DNA of 64,000 nucleotides from Pachyseris speciosa (GCA_016490735.1 JAEMWC010000076.1:1267001-1331000), one strand, 5' to 3'; positions 19,394 to 32,906 are shown, counted from the stretch's first letter. Notes: a model not told the origin generated them from the sequence alone. Numbers and translations: made by a program.

Positions 19394-22300
19394 CTGTTGA
19401 AATCGCCAATTAGTATTGAAAACGTCTTCATAAACTGCGGCCGATGTAAGTGTTCTATGCAAATAAGACTCAACACAAAAAGTGATTTCCACCAGACAAG
19501 TGAGCTATTATCCGTGTAAACTTATGGAGTACCATGACGAGAAAACATCGTTATGAATTTCAAATTCGATTGTCGGAAAATAATTTAGCGGCACTAAATC
19601 CGCAAAAATTGCGTTATTTCCTGGAGTTAACGAATCTCGACGGCAGATGTCATTTTTTGTTAAAAATGAGCCAAAGCTAAAAAATTTCAAACGTCATAAA
19701 GTATGTGTGCAGCTAAAATGAACATTAATGTAGACAGTAAAGAAAATGTTTAAAAAAATAATAAATTACTAACCTCCTAAGAACTTTCCCACACAGAACA
19801 GTTCTTTTCCTTTGTGCTTATTTTCTTTAGAAAACCATTCCCGTTCACGTGTTATATAACTTTGTGTTTTTATTTTTATTATGAAAGTAGAACTGTAGAA
19901 TCACAATATGGCAAATATTGGAGTATAAGCCTGGCATGAACTGTTGAGTGTTTCCTTATTATATAATTAAACATCTCTGTTCAAAGATTGTTCCTGCGGG
20001 AAAATCGTGCGACAATTTTGAAAAGCGTCACATCAGAGCAATTTTGCATAAATTCTACAACACATATTCTCAATCAATCGTCAAACGTCCATTAAGATGA
20101 TTTTCTCGTTTGCTACGAAAAGTTCGAAGAAAACAGTCTGTAGACAGTCAAATTCTTACTTTCTTACAAATTTCAAAGAGTCAGAGATTTGTTCATCATC
20201 ATATTAATATGACTGATTGAGAGCTTTTGTCATGATTCAGTTGGCCACAATGTAAATTAATTCTTAAAAGCCAGATGACCTCTTGAAATTTTTTTCAGTT
20301 GACTACTGATTTCTTAAAAGGTTTATATACTCTACACTAGACCAACAAATATGTATATGCATCAACGTCAAACAAACCAGATGAGAGTTCCCCTTCTTGG
20401 TCACTTTGATTTAAACATTGCGCTCGGCGCTTGAGTGAAAAATGCCTGAAGCTGAATTTGCTATCAGGTTTTAAAAATACTAGTTAATGGGAAATTTTAA
20501 CATTGTTTTTGTAAATCTTAATGCTAAGCTAGTAAAAATAAGGAACCAATGACCTCAGCGGTCGGGAAATGAGAAAAAACATGAAGGCAAATTATCTGGA
20601 GGAATCGTGCTGGGGTTAAGAATATCAGTCTATTCACATCTTTAAAGCGGGTTTGAGATAAAGATTGCTACAAACGATCCGCTTTTTTCAACCTTTTCTT
20701 TAATTGCCAACGACGTAGTCAAACAAAAAGGCAAAACAACCGGTGAACACCGTCGATGAACAACGATAAAAGTAGGTACAGAATTGCCCTAAGGTATCAT
20801 GTGCAACTCAGTAAATGTGTATGCGTGTGTAATTATCAAGTAAACTCTGTTTTTCGATTTCTCGTCCGTCTGACGAATCTACTGCTAGATCCCTGTCTTC
20901 CAGCAATATGACGCCTTGAAAAAAATTAACATGGTGAACTTTTGAGTTTGTTATTCAAACCATTTGAATCACTCGTTTCAATTATGTGGAAATAATCAAA
21001 CCGCGAAAGTGCCTTCCCTAATATTGACATTAGTTATGAATGAAAAACATACATGGTCAATCAATTAATCACGAAAGTTCAAGAAATGCAGATGTGACAA
21101 ATTCAGTCTTCCCAGAATGGGTTTTAAAGCGAGCTTTCTAACGAACCAAAACAACATAATACCGCAACAAGAAGCTGTGTTCGAGTTCGTTCGTTAAAAT
21201 AAAGTAACGTGGATTAGTGAAAAAAATAAGATGTGTCTAAAAGAGAAAACAACATTGCTCATTCCCTCAGCACCTAATCTAAGCTCCAACTTAAACGCCA
21301 AAAAAGAACAAAAAAATCCTATTCAATCGTTTATTTCATTTTTGTGTACACCAAGGTGTCAAGTTCGTTTTACACCGTCTTTTCGGCATTACTGCCTTCT
21401 TAAGGAACAAAACAGAAAAAGAAGGCCTCCCCACACCCTTCAGGCAAAGATGAAGATAACATTAACCACCCCAACTCCCCTCTCCCAGGCACCGTACTGA
21501 CAAAATATTCAGGGTATGACCGGGGGAACATCAAAGCTTCGAACTGACCAGCGCACAATTGTTCAGTCGTTGTCAAAATCTACTGAAAAAAGGAACAGAT
21601 GAAAGATTGCTTTGCCCAAGAGGATTCTTATTTCATGTCTAATTGCGGCACATGTTTAACTGCGTTTCAAAGTATGACATCAATCAGATGAAAATGAGGT
21701 TTGAAAATAGTGCCAACTTATGGTTTCGTCAAATACTTGATATAAACAGATCCACATCACATCATGGCTCATTAATGTTTCCCGATATTCTTCACATAAG
21801 ACTGGGGATGAAGACAGCATGAGTGCAACCACCCACATAAAGTATTTCAACGTTTGAAGCCATATTTCAAATTATATTAAAAAAACGTTACATTGCACGC
21901 TGCGATTGAAAAAACCGCGTTATAAATATGAAACGTGTGTTCATATTTATCATTCTCACTAGAACTTACAATCAAGTATTTTTTACAAATTAGTAGAATT
22001 TGACTCCCTTGCATTGCGATTGCATTGACAATATACTGGAATTATTACGGCCGAAGAATTCGAGTCACATCAAAACGTAAAGTGAGGAGAAACGCCGACG
22101 AGTGCGATCACTGCTGTAATTCTGCAGCTCGTTAATTTATAAGTGGAAACATCATTTTCTGTTACTGCGATGTTTACAACATCCGTTGAATTGAGAGGTT
22201 ATTTTTAAAAAATAAATAGCTGAATTCTGCCTGTGTATCAAAACAAAAAATAAATAGAATTGAATCTATCAGTCATTTAAATTTCTCTGCAATACTCTTG

Positions 22301-24164
22301 TTAGAGGAATAATCTGTTTAGTGTTAGAAATGGCTGACTGCCTTTAGTTTTTTATAATAGCGACACTGTGAGAATTCACGCCACGTTTCAGTGGTTATTG
22401 TCTCCGCATACTACAGAGTCACATTCTTTTCTTTTTACTCAGTGAACTAAGTGAGAGTTCGACGACTGCTAGGAAAGGGCATACTCCACGAGGAGAAAAT
22501 GTGTGCTTCATGCTCATTAACCTTAGCTGTTTGTTTTTGTATCGGATACTCGGGGAGGTTTCTTCTTTTAAAAGAATGTTCACTGACATGAGCCCCGATT
22601 TGTAGTGAAATAATTACCAAGAGACTCAGAAAATATGCAAGACCTTACCGTGAAAAGAGGTCTGACGATGCCATGGGCAGATTTACTGAAAGCGAATGAG
22701 AATTAAATATAAAACTAAACAAACAAGGAGACACCAAATTGGCAATCAGCGGGTAAGTTTATCTCATTAGTTTTGACTCGACTATGACCCCAAAGATTAA
22801 ATATCGCCGGTGTTGAATTGCGTTGTGTTTCTTCTAGAAAATCTCTGAATAGCGTGAATTCATGTATTTCTCGTTACATCGTTATTATTTAATTTATTAA
22901 GGCAAATGAAATTTTTAAATATATCGTGTTAATGTGATTTTGACTACCGATAAAAAGAGAAAGCACTTGACGCTGTGGCTCGATAAGGCATCGTGGATGC
23001 TTCTGGTTATGGCTGATACTCAAGACGGGGTCGATAATGAAATTGACAGCTAATCGAATTGTCTCATCGTGTATAAGAAAAGAGGCACGCCAAGCCGATG
23101 AGTCGAAATGGCAAATAACCAGAGCCTACTCGAATTAAAAAAAAAACAAATAAGAATGATTCAGGTTCGTCAACAAACCACGATCAAATGTAGTGTCATC
23201 GCACTGTATATGCCATTACAGTATAGTGTAATGATACAAAGAAATGAAATACTTACATAATCAGCCTGTTGTCTTCCTGTTGTCTTCCTTGTCGTTTACT
23301 GAACAGAAGTGATCTCCTCGATGATTTTCGGCAGAGTATCTCAGCTTTATCTGTTGAGTAAACGAACTAAGCCCTAAAACAAAAGAGGGTTTTAAAAACG
23401 TGTCATTAATGTGACGTAATAAACTCGTAACCACTTATGTTAAGTTCTGCCCATAAAAAGGTGGCATGTGTTTTCTGAAACATACGTTCACAATCTTCAA
23501 AAAAATTGTCAGCGACGAGAATTGCGGGGAAAAGAGTCTCAACTGTCTTTCGGGAACTTTCTTTGTTACTATTCCATGCAAAATAACTGATAACAGTTAT
23601 TTCGCTCCCAGCCCAAGTCGATGAGATGCAATAATTTCCTGCATGTCAAATATCCACCTTTTAATTGAGCGACAAGGGTTTTTGAGAGCTGACCTCACCA
23701 CAAGTCAATTAAAACGAAATTAAATCAGTGAAAACGTGTCTGCTGCGATCGCTAAAATATTTGCTACAGCTGCGTTGTCTTGCGGTGCAGCTACCCGTAT
23801 AACCTTAGAGTTCATATTTGACAGCTGCATAGTCTCTACAGCATTCAATGCCAAAAACAAAACCAGGTACTGAACCCCTTTTCTCTTTCTTTCTTTTCTT
23901 TTCTTTTTCTTTTTTTTTTTTTTTTCGCACTGATGAGTTTGTTTCTCTGTTCTCTAGCACGCGTGTCATCTGAAAATTAACACTGAGTAGACTATTTTCT
24001 CCTTTTTGATATGTGGTTTGTTGAAATAAGTTGTACACGTGCAAAAGTAATTGATGGAACGAGGTGCCTAGGTAACTTGAACCTTAATGTTTTCCAGACA
24101 GGGATGATTTAGCAGTTGCAAAAATGAAAAGGGAGCCTGCAAAAAAGAAAATGGGGGGAGAGGA
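19394..24164. other. Long stretch without a supportable gene
   Basis: Open frames are short and compositionally AT-driven. A SINE-like phrase (CCAATGACCTCAGCGGTCGG) occurs at about 20547-20566. A long pyrimidine run is at about 23878-23926, including T17 or more. No terminal repeats or tRNA were recognised. It could contain small exons of the 19-kb candidate gene that I cannot see. Confidence 0.35.
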
Positions 24165-24245
24165 GGGGGGTTCAAAGCCATCACTTCTCTAATGTAGGAG
24201 CAATACTCTTCCAACTCAGCCATTAAGCAATACTGAGACGAGAAC
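24165..24245 (-). repeat. tRNA-like SINE head
   Basis: Read on the minus strand it contains TGGCTGAGTTGGAAGAG, close to the pol III A box of tRNAs, and about 35 bases later GGCTTTGAACCCC, a B box. The spacing suits a tRNA-derived SINE 5' end. It is too degenerate to fold as a tRNA gene. Confidence 0.6.
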
Positions 24246-24477
24246 AATTTGTATTTTCGTAAAATGAATCAGAAGGGCAGAAACAAATTAGACTGAAAAT
24301 ATGAAGTAATTTGAACTTTCATTAGAGTTATTGTTTATCCATGTGCAAAAAATAATTTCTAGAACGACTGCTGACTCAGTCGACCCTCGAACCTGTTCAG
24401 GATAGATAACAAATAGAAAAAGACATGAATACTACTGCTGGCATGATCACCACTTAGAAAGTAAAAGCCTCAAACCA

Positions 24478-24545
24478 AAATTCAGGTGCTGGAAGGATTA
24501 GAGCCAATGACCTCAGCGATGGGGATGCATTGCTTCGGTCATTTC
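24478..24545 (-). repeat. SINE-like fragment
   Basis: The phrase GAGCCAATGACCTCAGCGATG, preceded by a TTCAGG-type lead, resembles the B-box end of the SINE family seen at 18205-18345 and the fragment near 20547. It is truncated on both sides. Confidence 0.4.
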
Positions 24546-24630
24546 CTGAGTGAATATGTAGAAAAACATTAATTTGAACTGCGGGTAAAATCCTTTGACA
24601 TATATAGTATTTCCTATCAGTATTCAATGC

Positions 24631-24743
24631 AATTTAACCACTGTACAGGGATTCGATTAGCTGACTTTTCGAGCGTTAGCCCTTCGTCGGAGCGAATCGC
24701 TCCGACGAAGGGCTAACGCTCGAAACGTCAGCTAATCGAATCC

Positions 24744-24760
<17 letters not shown>
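24631..24760. repeat. 130-bp perfect-arm foldback
   Basis: The arms read CTGTACAGGGATTCGATTAG ... GAGCGTTAGCCCTTCGTCGGA and fold onto the inverted copy across a centre CGAATCG. The arms are almost identical, differing at a handful of outer positions. Both outer ends carry AATT. No open frame is involved. It appears to be a palindromic MITE. Confidence 0.8.
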
Positions 24761-24774
<14 letters not shown>

Positions 24775-24806
24775 CGTTGATAAACCAAATTTTCGTGTTT
24801 CACTCC

Positions 24807-24852
<46 letters not shown>

Positions 24853-25924
24853 TTCAATGCAGTTTAGTTATCCTATGAGGGTTTATGACGGAGTCCTAAA
24901 ATATCAGTTACCAATAGGCATGATAACTCAGATGGTGCATCACAGCACGCATCACCTTGGTCATGCATGGATTCGAATACTGTTTCCTTTCAAAACTGCA
25001 TAGTTGTGAGCATAACAGCGATGGTTCTCCACCATCCTCCGCCATTCCTTGTTATCATATTTCATGTATTCACGCTATGATTACAAACAGCCCTAGAAAT
25101 GGAGAAAACACTTAATGACAAGCATGGTCCTAGAAAGAGGATAACATCAGCATCAGTCTCGGCTTTTTTCTTTTCTTCAGAGATAATCATTTCATTACTC
25201 CACATTCAGGACCATTCAGACGTCCCCTGTGTTAGTAGCAATTCAAAATCTTAAATATGAAATGACCATGAAACAGGCTTTTTCAGCTTTTCACTACATG
25301 ATGTTTGATATATAATAGATAACGCCGGTCTGGTTTGAATCTGTGGAAATAATGTGCAGTAAATCGATATTTTAAGGCAAATGCGTTTTGCAGCCTTTGG
25401 AAATTTGTCAAAATTTTCCTTTGAATTCATAGTGTTTGAATGGCTGATTACCAGCTCAATTTAAATGGCTCTATGAAGAAAGTATAGAGAGTTAAGAAAA
25501 TAACCTTATTAAGAAGAGCCCAGCAAAAGCTCTTGGTAACCAATAGATTGTGTCTTAGGACGTCTTTCAAGTCGGTTTTAGGGTTCAAGTAAAAGGGTCC
25601 TAGATGCATGTGCTTTGCATTAACGGATAACTTGAATTGAAAGCTCCATTCTGATAAAATAGTATTCCCGCTAGTGGTGGCAATCACAAGACTATCATTT
25701 AGTTTACTTTTCTCTTATACCAGCTAGGCTCGAAGCTAGGTTTAGGTCATGCAAAAATTGTAGGTAAATTCAATTACTCTATACGTTTACCACAACTGTC
25801 CCGATGTGCACGAGATAAGCACCTGGTGCGGCAGACGCCCGAATGATAGACCATACAAATAAAAGCGTAACAAATGAAGTACTAAAGTTAAACATCTACT
25901 ACGAAAGCCTGTCGTAACCTGGTC

Positions 25925-26245
25925 AACCTCGCAGACGTCTTTGGGCTCGTCACGCGTTCCTTCCCCACGAACGTCTGCTGAACTGAACTGCCACTTCCGT
26001 TCGCGGTGGTTAGCCAATCATAGTTCGTTTTCCAATTTTTTGAAAGTAGGACTTCGACCCCGGGATTATTTTCACAGACGATACACGTGAATCGGGTGTC
26101 GATTTCCATTCTTACGCAGCTCGTTATTGGTATCTTCAAAACAAAGGCTAACCGCCGGCGAACGGAAGTGGAAGTTCAGTTCAGCAGACGTTCGTGGGGA
26201 AGGAACGCGTGACGAGCCCAAAGACGTCTGCGAAGGAGGCTAACC
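25925..26245. mobile_element. Foldback element with ~95-bp inverted arms
   Basis: The left arm (25925-26016, from CGCAGACGTCTTTGGGCTCG to TTCGCGGTGGTTAGCC) is repeated in inverted order at about 26144-26245. The intervening ~125 bases contain no gene. The arms include GTTCCTTCCCCACG and the CACTTCCGTTCGC block. A degenerate single arm lies at about 2360-2440. Confidence 0.75.
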
Positions 26246-26362
26246 AATGCCGGAGTTCAATGAAATCGTGGGTCGTCGAAGCGATTTTCGCTATTTGTAG
26301 CCGTAATTACATTTTTATTTGTTTTTGTCGAAAGGTACCAAAGAACCTAATAGCCGTATTAC

Positions 26363-26830
26363 ATTACCGTAAAGTTCTGAAAGTAACAACCTCCTGAAAG
26401 TAGCGATAAAATTTCACAGGTGCTAGCAAATCCGGAAAGTAGCGACCCCGCGAAAATAACGACCCTCCGAAAGTAGCGACCTCATAAGTAAGGAAAGATT
26501 TTAAGGAAACTGAGCTTATAACGACGAACTCCAACAGCTCCGACAACAATATTACCGGTATTAATGCCAACTGACTGTTGCTAATGTAGATTATTCAAAG
26601 GCTGATTCTTTCGAATTGCTATTCAAAACAATAACATATAACAAATATAAAGTGTGTATGTTTTCTCATTTGTTGCGATTTTGTTAACGTCGAACGGCCT
26701 ATGTACGGTACACCTTTTAGCTACCCGAAAGTAGCGACCACCGAAAGTAGCGACCCTCCGAATGTAGCGATAGAAAAAGGTTGCTAAATCCGAAAGTAAC
26801 GGGGGACGTTACTTTCGGATTTTTAAGGTA
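26363..26830 (+). mobile_element. Element bounded by direct GAAAGTAGCGACC-rich ends
   Basis: The left part (26385-26490) and the right part (26725-26805) carry the same array in the same orientation: several GAAAGTAGCGACC units, then a CGATA...A stretch, a GCTAAATCCG-type phrase and another GAAAGTA. The right end closes in a hairpin (CCGAAAGTAACG ... CGTTACTTTCGG). About 230 bases of AT-rich DNA lie between. No transposase is seen. The structure resembles a short non-autonomous transposon with sub-terminal repeats. Confidence 0.5.
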
Positions 26831-27283
26831 CCAAAAAAAAGACAATATTTTTCAGCCGGTGGAAAATTACCTGGAAACAATTCGCTGTACAAGTCAAAAT
26901 GGCTAAAAAGATAATTTGGTGAAAGTTCTATGGTTTGTAAAGCCGGTTTAACAAAAGTTCAAACCCGACCACCGACCACTGAAAGAAAAGTTGAAGAATG
27001 AAGGGGTGGGGGAAAGAGCAGACACAAATTTCCTATGATGATATGAGAATTGATTGATGGCTTTTTCAACTCGTGCATGTAAAAATAGGAAAGGACACCT
27101 TAATTCTCGCACGTGCCTTTCTTCATCTCATTAACAACTTTATCTTCAATTTGTGGAGACGGACTAGTCAAACACCGTTTGCAACACGATGTGCCGTCAT
27201 AAAATGGGCATAGCTCGGCTTTAACGTCTACATGCATCAGTGCAATTGCCACAGTTTCTGCGTAACACTATTGGCTACATATA

Positions 27284-27811
27284 TTATCTATAATCGGTAG
27301 CTCTCGGAATACTATAACTGTCTTCGGTGACTGAACCAAAAAGAATCTTCTTGTTTACTCCAGACAAGACGTTTTCATATAGAGACAGAACCGAATAATC
27401 CTTTAGGCTAGGATGATTTGGAAGGCCGTTGTCGTTCGTAGGATCATAGGCTGAGTGTTGTACCGTGGAGGCGTGGACACTAGACACGTTAAGAGTCAAC
27501 AAGCTATCTCCGCTTTGTTCAAAGGTTAAAATATGATCTTTTCATGTCAAGAAAGTAGAAAGTGTTTCGTTCTCCGTATGAAAGATGTCGCTGTGAAGTA
27601 AATAAACTGTTTAGTACAAATAACAACAGCATAAAATGGGCTTTGATACCGAAGCAAATTGGAGAAAATCCCTTAAAATTCACCGCTAAGAGATAGTTGT
27701 AGTTGGACATTAAGTGTAAGAGCCAAGTGAGTTCGACTATTATCTTCTAGCTTGATTTCACTGATTTCTAAAACGACTCCCTTATTTAGAACATACCCGA
27801 AGTCATCGACA
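27284..27811 (-). CDS. Possible Ig-like and cytoplasmic-tail exon traces
   Basis: After a strong acceptor (TTCTTCTGCCCAG) the frame 27811-27673 reads VVLEISEIKLEDN...LALTLNVQ, reminiscent of the F-G strand end of an Ig-like domain but lacking the YxC core. The 27502-27284 frame encodes an acidic, Tyr-containing tail (LKDYSVLSLYENVLSG) and a stop. Exon phases do not join cleanly, and no TM segment was found between them. It could be a degraded receptor gene or a coincidence. No function is claimed. Confidence 0.2.
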
Positions 27812-30800
27812 CTGGGCAGAAGAACACATTATACTGACGCTTTCTAGTGTTCACAATATACAAACTCTTAAATGGGTCGACAGCGGTTATTACTTGCTGT
27901 AAGTTCAAATATTTATTAGGCATACTGAGCGACAAAATTGAAAACTGACATGTAATTCTGCTGTAAAGATCTGTAGCTAAAACATGAGGTTTGAGATGCA
28001 TAGTTATATTAATTATTACCTAGACAGTGGTTATTTCGGCTAGGTTATACACGAAGCCAGAAAGGTTGAAAATACAACTTAGGGAAGAATCGGATTCTGG
28101 CAATTGAGACTCATTAAAATAACTTCAGGTCGTCAAACCTCACCATATGGGTGTAGCAAAGACTAAACAGTTTGTACTTTCTTCGTTTGTGGTTGTACGG
28201 AATGGTGAAATTGTATTTGCGGTTTACCTATCTCCAACACCTACTCAAACGTTTTTATTGCTTACTGATTTTAGGCTCACCTCAAAGAAGAAACAAATAC
28301 GATAACATCATTCCAATGCTAATCAATGCAGTGGTAACAAAGTTGTAGACTCCTTGACTATATCGACACTAGAAGACTGATTCGCGAGGTGTAATAGTGA
28401 AACCTGTTAAAAAAATTCCATTCTAAAGTACAATCATCTCAGTAATTAAGGAACTCCTCGCAATTAAAAAATATCTCACGCGATTTAATTGATTCTCAAA
28501 TTGAAAGCGATTCAAATGCTGCCAATCTTCAGGAAGTGTTAACAGACGCTGAAAGACCGAAGATTTGCATACAAAAAAAATCATTGTAATTGTCCAGTTG
28601 TCTATAGAGAGAGTTATCGAAATAATAGACAAAAAAACACGACAGCTGGAACTTGCGCCTGGTTTCAATATTATTTAAAATCCCAGTCTACTTTTTGTCA
28701 ACAGAAAGGAGAAAATAATAACTAAACATCCAATGCGTTTGGTACTGTAATAGTCGATATTACCTTTCAAACTCCAAAGGCTTAAAGAGATTGATGGAAG
28801 TTACTTGGGGGGGCCACACAGCTCTATTAAGCACCCAGCTTGACAAAAACCGCATAAAGCCTCAAATGTTTTTCTTCTTCTTCGACTTTCCAGTGCACAT
28901 CTTTTGATGTTTTAACGACTCAAACGATTTCAGGCCAAATTGAAAGCTTAAAAATTATATAAATCAGATTTGAACGACTGTTTACTTAATAATTTCACCT
29001 GTGGATAGAACGGAAAACACCAGCGATTTAATTAGAGTTCACGAGATTCGTTTTCATTGCTTCTGACAGCTAGCCAGCGTGTCGGCAAATTTGCAAGTTT
29101 TAGATTCCCCCATTTCGCAAACTCTCAAACGAAAATCAAAAGGTAAATATTTTGTTTATATGTTTATTATCACGCATTCCACATTTTCGAGTCTGCTGTA
29201 AAAGTAAAATATATCCCACTAAGATCTACGCTAATTTTTGGGTAAGCTTGAATTTTCACAATGAGGCACCAAAATTACCTTTCAGTTCACCAAAATATCA
29301 GTATTAATTATGAATAGCCTGAGGCGGTTTTGCGCGAAATTCTTCAACATATTTTGTCTGTTTTTATTTTTTATTTTATTTTCTTCTGATAAACATTTTG
29401 TAGGTCTTCACACCCTGTTCTTAAAGCTGTTTTTTGAAGTGCCAAGTCATTTTTGACAATATGTTTGCCAAAAACTGTTTTTTTAATGATTACAGTGCGT
29501 CACCTAAGAACGCTTTTACTAGCAGCAGTTTTATTTGTAATTCGTGTCCTGCATTTCCCTTTTACCATTTCAATTTGTGACAAGTCTGCGTTTTTCCGTC
29601 TCCAACACATTCACGTTTATTCAGCACTGAATTAAATTGGGACATTTTCAGCCTGTATTGCGAGTAAAATTCTTGTAGTCCCGTTCAGAATTCATTCCAC
29701 CGAGCCAATCTTGATTCACAATTGCTCTCTTCTAAAAAACATATCGCACAACAAAATCAAATTTCATGTGGGTATGATCATTAAATTAAAAAAAATATAT
29801 ATATGAAAATTTTGGTGAAATTCAAGTACAGAACAGCTTCAGTTACATACAGTTCTTAAAATAGCAGAGTGACAAGTTATCACGAGGTCATGCTGATTTT
29901 ACGTGTTCTGGGGCTCAAAACCTTTCAAGTTCTGATATTTCAGGCATTAACCAATAATTAAATGTTACTTCAACCTTAGAAAAATGGAACTTAAACTTAA
30001 GTACCTCTAGCTGCTTAATCCTTCACTGTTACTCTCTCCAATTCTTGAGCTTGCGCAATATAATTCTGATTCGGTTTTGCAATCAACTTTTTTTCACTTT
30101 GTTGTTTTTCGTTAAAAACGAAAATCGTGAAAGTCATGCCATGCATTTTTATAAAAATAAGTCTTTGTACCTACCAACCTCGTTATAGAATGTAAACTGG
30201 TTTTTCGTTTGGCTTCCTCAGAGACAAAATATAATTGAAACGTGTTTTGTAGACATATCACAACAGGGCATCCAATCCAAGCACAAAACTTCTCAAATTT
30301 CAAACATGGAGCAAGCAAGGAGTCTGGCATTATATGCTCTTGTAGTATTGGCTGATACCACCAACACCATAGTGGAAAAACCATAAACAATTGTCAATTT
30401 GCATATACATTTATATACGTGCTTTGGGAGTGTGTAAGTAATAAACTTAATCAAATAGAATCTTTGTCCAAGAATGGTTTGCTTAGGTATATGATGTCAG
30501 AGAATCAACTTTTAACAATTCTTTGAATACTTCGATGCCAGACTTTCTCCGTGTCATAACACTTTTATAATATAAATAAAAACCAACAATACGGATATTC
30601 GAAGTCACTCAGTGATATCTTCATCTTAAACTTATGAAAATTTCAGTTATAGTCAGGAACTGCAACTTTAGTTGATTGAAACATTACTAATTGATTTTTG
30701 CAAAGAGCACGTTTCATTTCGACCCCCAAAATACGGCATTTATTTAGCCCGCCGGGAAACGAAAAGACACTTCACGGAGTAAAATATGACCTGTCCAATT

Positions 30801-32734
30801 GGATTATCCGACTTAGAATATCGTTTTTTCGGTTCCCACATTAGCATAAAAGACAGGTCATGTCGTAGCCATCAATATTTTTTTCATGTTAAAAAAAAAA
30901 AAAAAAAAAAAAGACGCAAATGTCTTTTTGCTTTTAAGTCAGATTTAACCCAAGTGAAACTTTGACGTCGAAAACGTCTACCTTCAGTTCGGTAATGGTC
31001 TTGGGTCAAATTTGTGTGAATAAGTAAACTGAATATGTGCGGAGTGATCATCGCAGTTATGAACACTAAAATAAAGCCTGAACTATTTTCAGGCTTCATT
31101 TTCACTACTGCTTAAGTAGCGTGCATATTTGCGACTTTAATCCGCAGTTCACGCAAATATATGATTTTCGTGTATTCATTCTCAAATAAGTAAACTCATA
31201 CTAAGTTGAGCTAAGCATAATTTTGTATTTGCATTTCACGGGTGAGCTAATATTTATCTCCTCTGCAGCTGAGGAGAATTTGAGAGTTTGACAAGCCAAA
31301 CAAAACAGAAAAAAGAAACTTCGCTCAGCTAGATGAAAATATCACGAGTGGAAAAACACTGAAATTAAACAAAAATGCGAAATTTAACTCTTAAGTTTTA
31401 TGCAAACTAGTATGAGTATCATTTATTCAAGATTTCCTCTGAAGTTGAACATCACCTGTTAAGATGTTATGTGAATGATTATTGCTTTTAAGCCTGAATA
31501 TAGTTCTAAATTGTGGAAATTCCGTCATGAACTTCAACGAGTGGCTTGGAAGACGGAGTGCAAATGTTTCTGTATTTCGTGACTGGAAGTCTTCTCACAT
31601 TTAATCACCCCTAATTGCAAATGGTGAGTTCGTAAATAACAAATCTTCTCTCGACAGTAGCTTAATAACACAAGGCGCCGAAACAAGAATTAATCGCAAA
31701 CCCGATCTTCGAACCGAAATCAGTAATGTTTTAACCTGTCTACGTATATACTCCTAGCGTATGACATTTAAGTAAGTTAAAGAAGGAGGACAAATGAATC
31801 TCTTATATACAGCTTCGGTCAAAATCCTTTATCTTCGTCACCTTGGCCTGAGCCGAGACATTAATACTCGGAATACTGATTTTTGCTGAGAATAAACTTC
31901 ACTGTGCTTTTTCGTTTGCGGTTGCTAGGTGAGTACTGAGTAAAATCAGCTCAAACGACTAACTCGACAATCCTTAGATGTTGTAGTACAACAGCCGTCG
32001 TAGTTCAGAGCTAACGATCTGGCCATGGCTTTCTTGAGTTAACATGTTCTACACATCAGTAGATTGCCCTAGCATACCTTCAAGAAGATAACCAAAACCT
32101 TCAGACCATTTAAATTGTTCCCTAAGTTGCTGCTTTTTTCCGCCGGGCTCAGTAGGACGAAAGCGAAATAACTCAGCGGAAGTTTCTTAATTACGGTCAG
32201 AAACACCAAAGCCTTTAACACAATAGCTGAAAACGTTGCTTAATTAAACAAGGCGACATTATTGCTTAAAACGCTTTAAATTTTGACACCAATTTGACAG
32301 GTCAAATCCACACAAAGGTTGCTTCAATTCAAGGCTCTCGTGATTTCTGCAACGCAGGCATATAATTGGAACAAGTTTCTATTCATTATTAGCTCTTTTA
32401 ATCATCTTCATGAATTTTGTAATACAAAGAAGTAAAACTTTTGCAAATATCCACATTGCCATTTTGTTGTTAAATCCTTTATTTGAATTTTCGTAATGAC
32501 AATACATGTTAAAGTAAACTTTGAAAAGTTATAACGATAATTTTTTCACGACAAAGAATCCGACACTTAGCAATAATTCTAAAGCGAAAGACGGACTTTG
32601 TTTCCTTTTTATCATTACTTTAATTTAAATACAAAACTTTATTAAGAACATCGAAGTATTTTTTTAAATAGATTTTCTTAAAATTCCGCCACAGATGTAC
32701 TGCCCAAATTGTATTACGACTCAAACGTCTTCTA
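27812..32734. other. Long stretch without a supportable gene
   Basis: No domain-bearing open frame. A possible small exon at 28482-28549 on the minus strand (between TCTTTCAG and GTGAGA, encoding LLTLPEDWQHLNRFQFENQL) has good splice signals but no recognisable family. Also present are an A19 run (about 30891-30912) and a SINE-like fragment (31005-31130). Confidence 0.3.
31005..31130 (+). repeat. SINE-family fragment
   Basis: GTGATCATCGCAGTTATGAAC is followed by an inverted pair AAGCCTGAA...TTCAGGCTT and CACTACTGCTTAAGTAGC. The same order (ATCGGCGCAGTTATGAACGC, then TTCAGG, then CTTCTGCTTTAGTAGC) occurs at 50400-50525, and a related start at 18215. This supports a dispersed repeat family. 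Confidence 0.55.
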
Positions 32735-32759
32735 GTAATGGTAATGGTAATGGTAATGG
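32735..32759 (+). repeat. (GGTAAT)4 microsatellite
   Basis: Four tandem copies of a six-base unit (TAATGG) lie just upstream of the gypsy 5' LTR. No functional implication is visible. Confidence 0.85.
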
Positions 32760-32796
32760 CAATACTAAAAGTGGTTGTAAAAACAACTATAGTTTA

Positions 32797-32906
32797 TGTC
32801 ACATATTGTAATCGTTCTTCCGGTCACGTGATTTTCCATGTGCTCCTGGTCGAGCGAGAGCGGCCATTTTAACTAGTGTTGTTGCGTTAGTTAAATAAAC
32901 ATGACA
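32797..32906 (+). repeat. 5' LTR of the gypsy element
   Basis: 110 bases, TG...CA ends, with an AATAAA near the 3' edge (TAAATAAACATGACA). It carries CCGGTCACGTGATTTTCCAT, shared with the 3' LTR. Six substitutions distinguish the two LTRs. The LTR is unusually short for the superfamily. Confidence 0.93.

Noticed and set aside
28482..28549. 68-base minus-strand block between TCTTTCAG and GTGAGA
   Set aside because: Good splice signals and open frame, but such pairs arise by chance and no partner exon fits.
30112..30390. Minus-strand 92-residue frame (FEKFCAWIGCPVVICLQN)
   Set aside because: Cys/Trp-rich and vaguely protein-like, but no family, no clear acceptor and no neighbours to support it.
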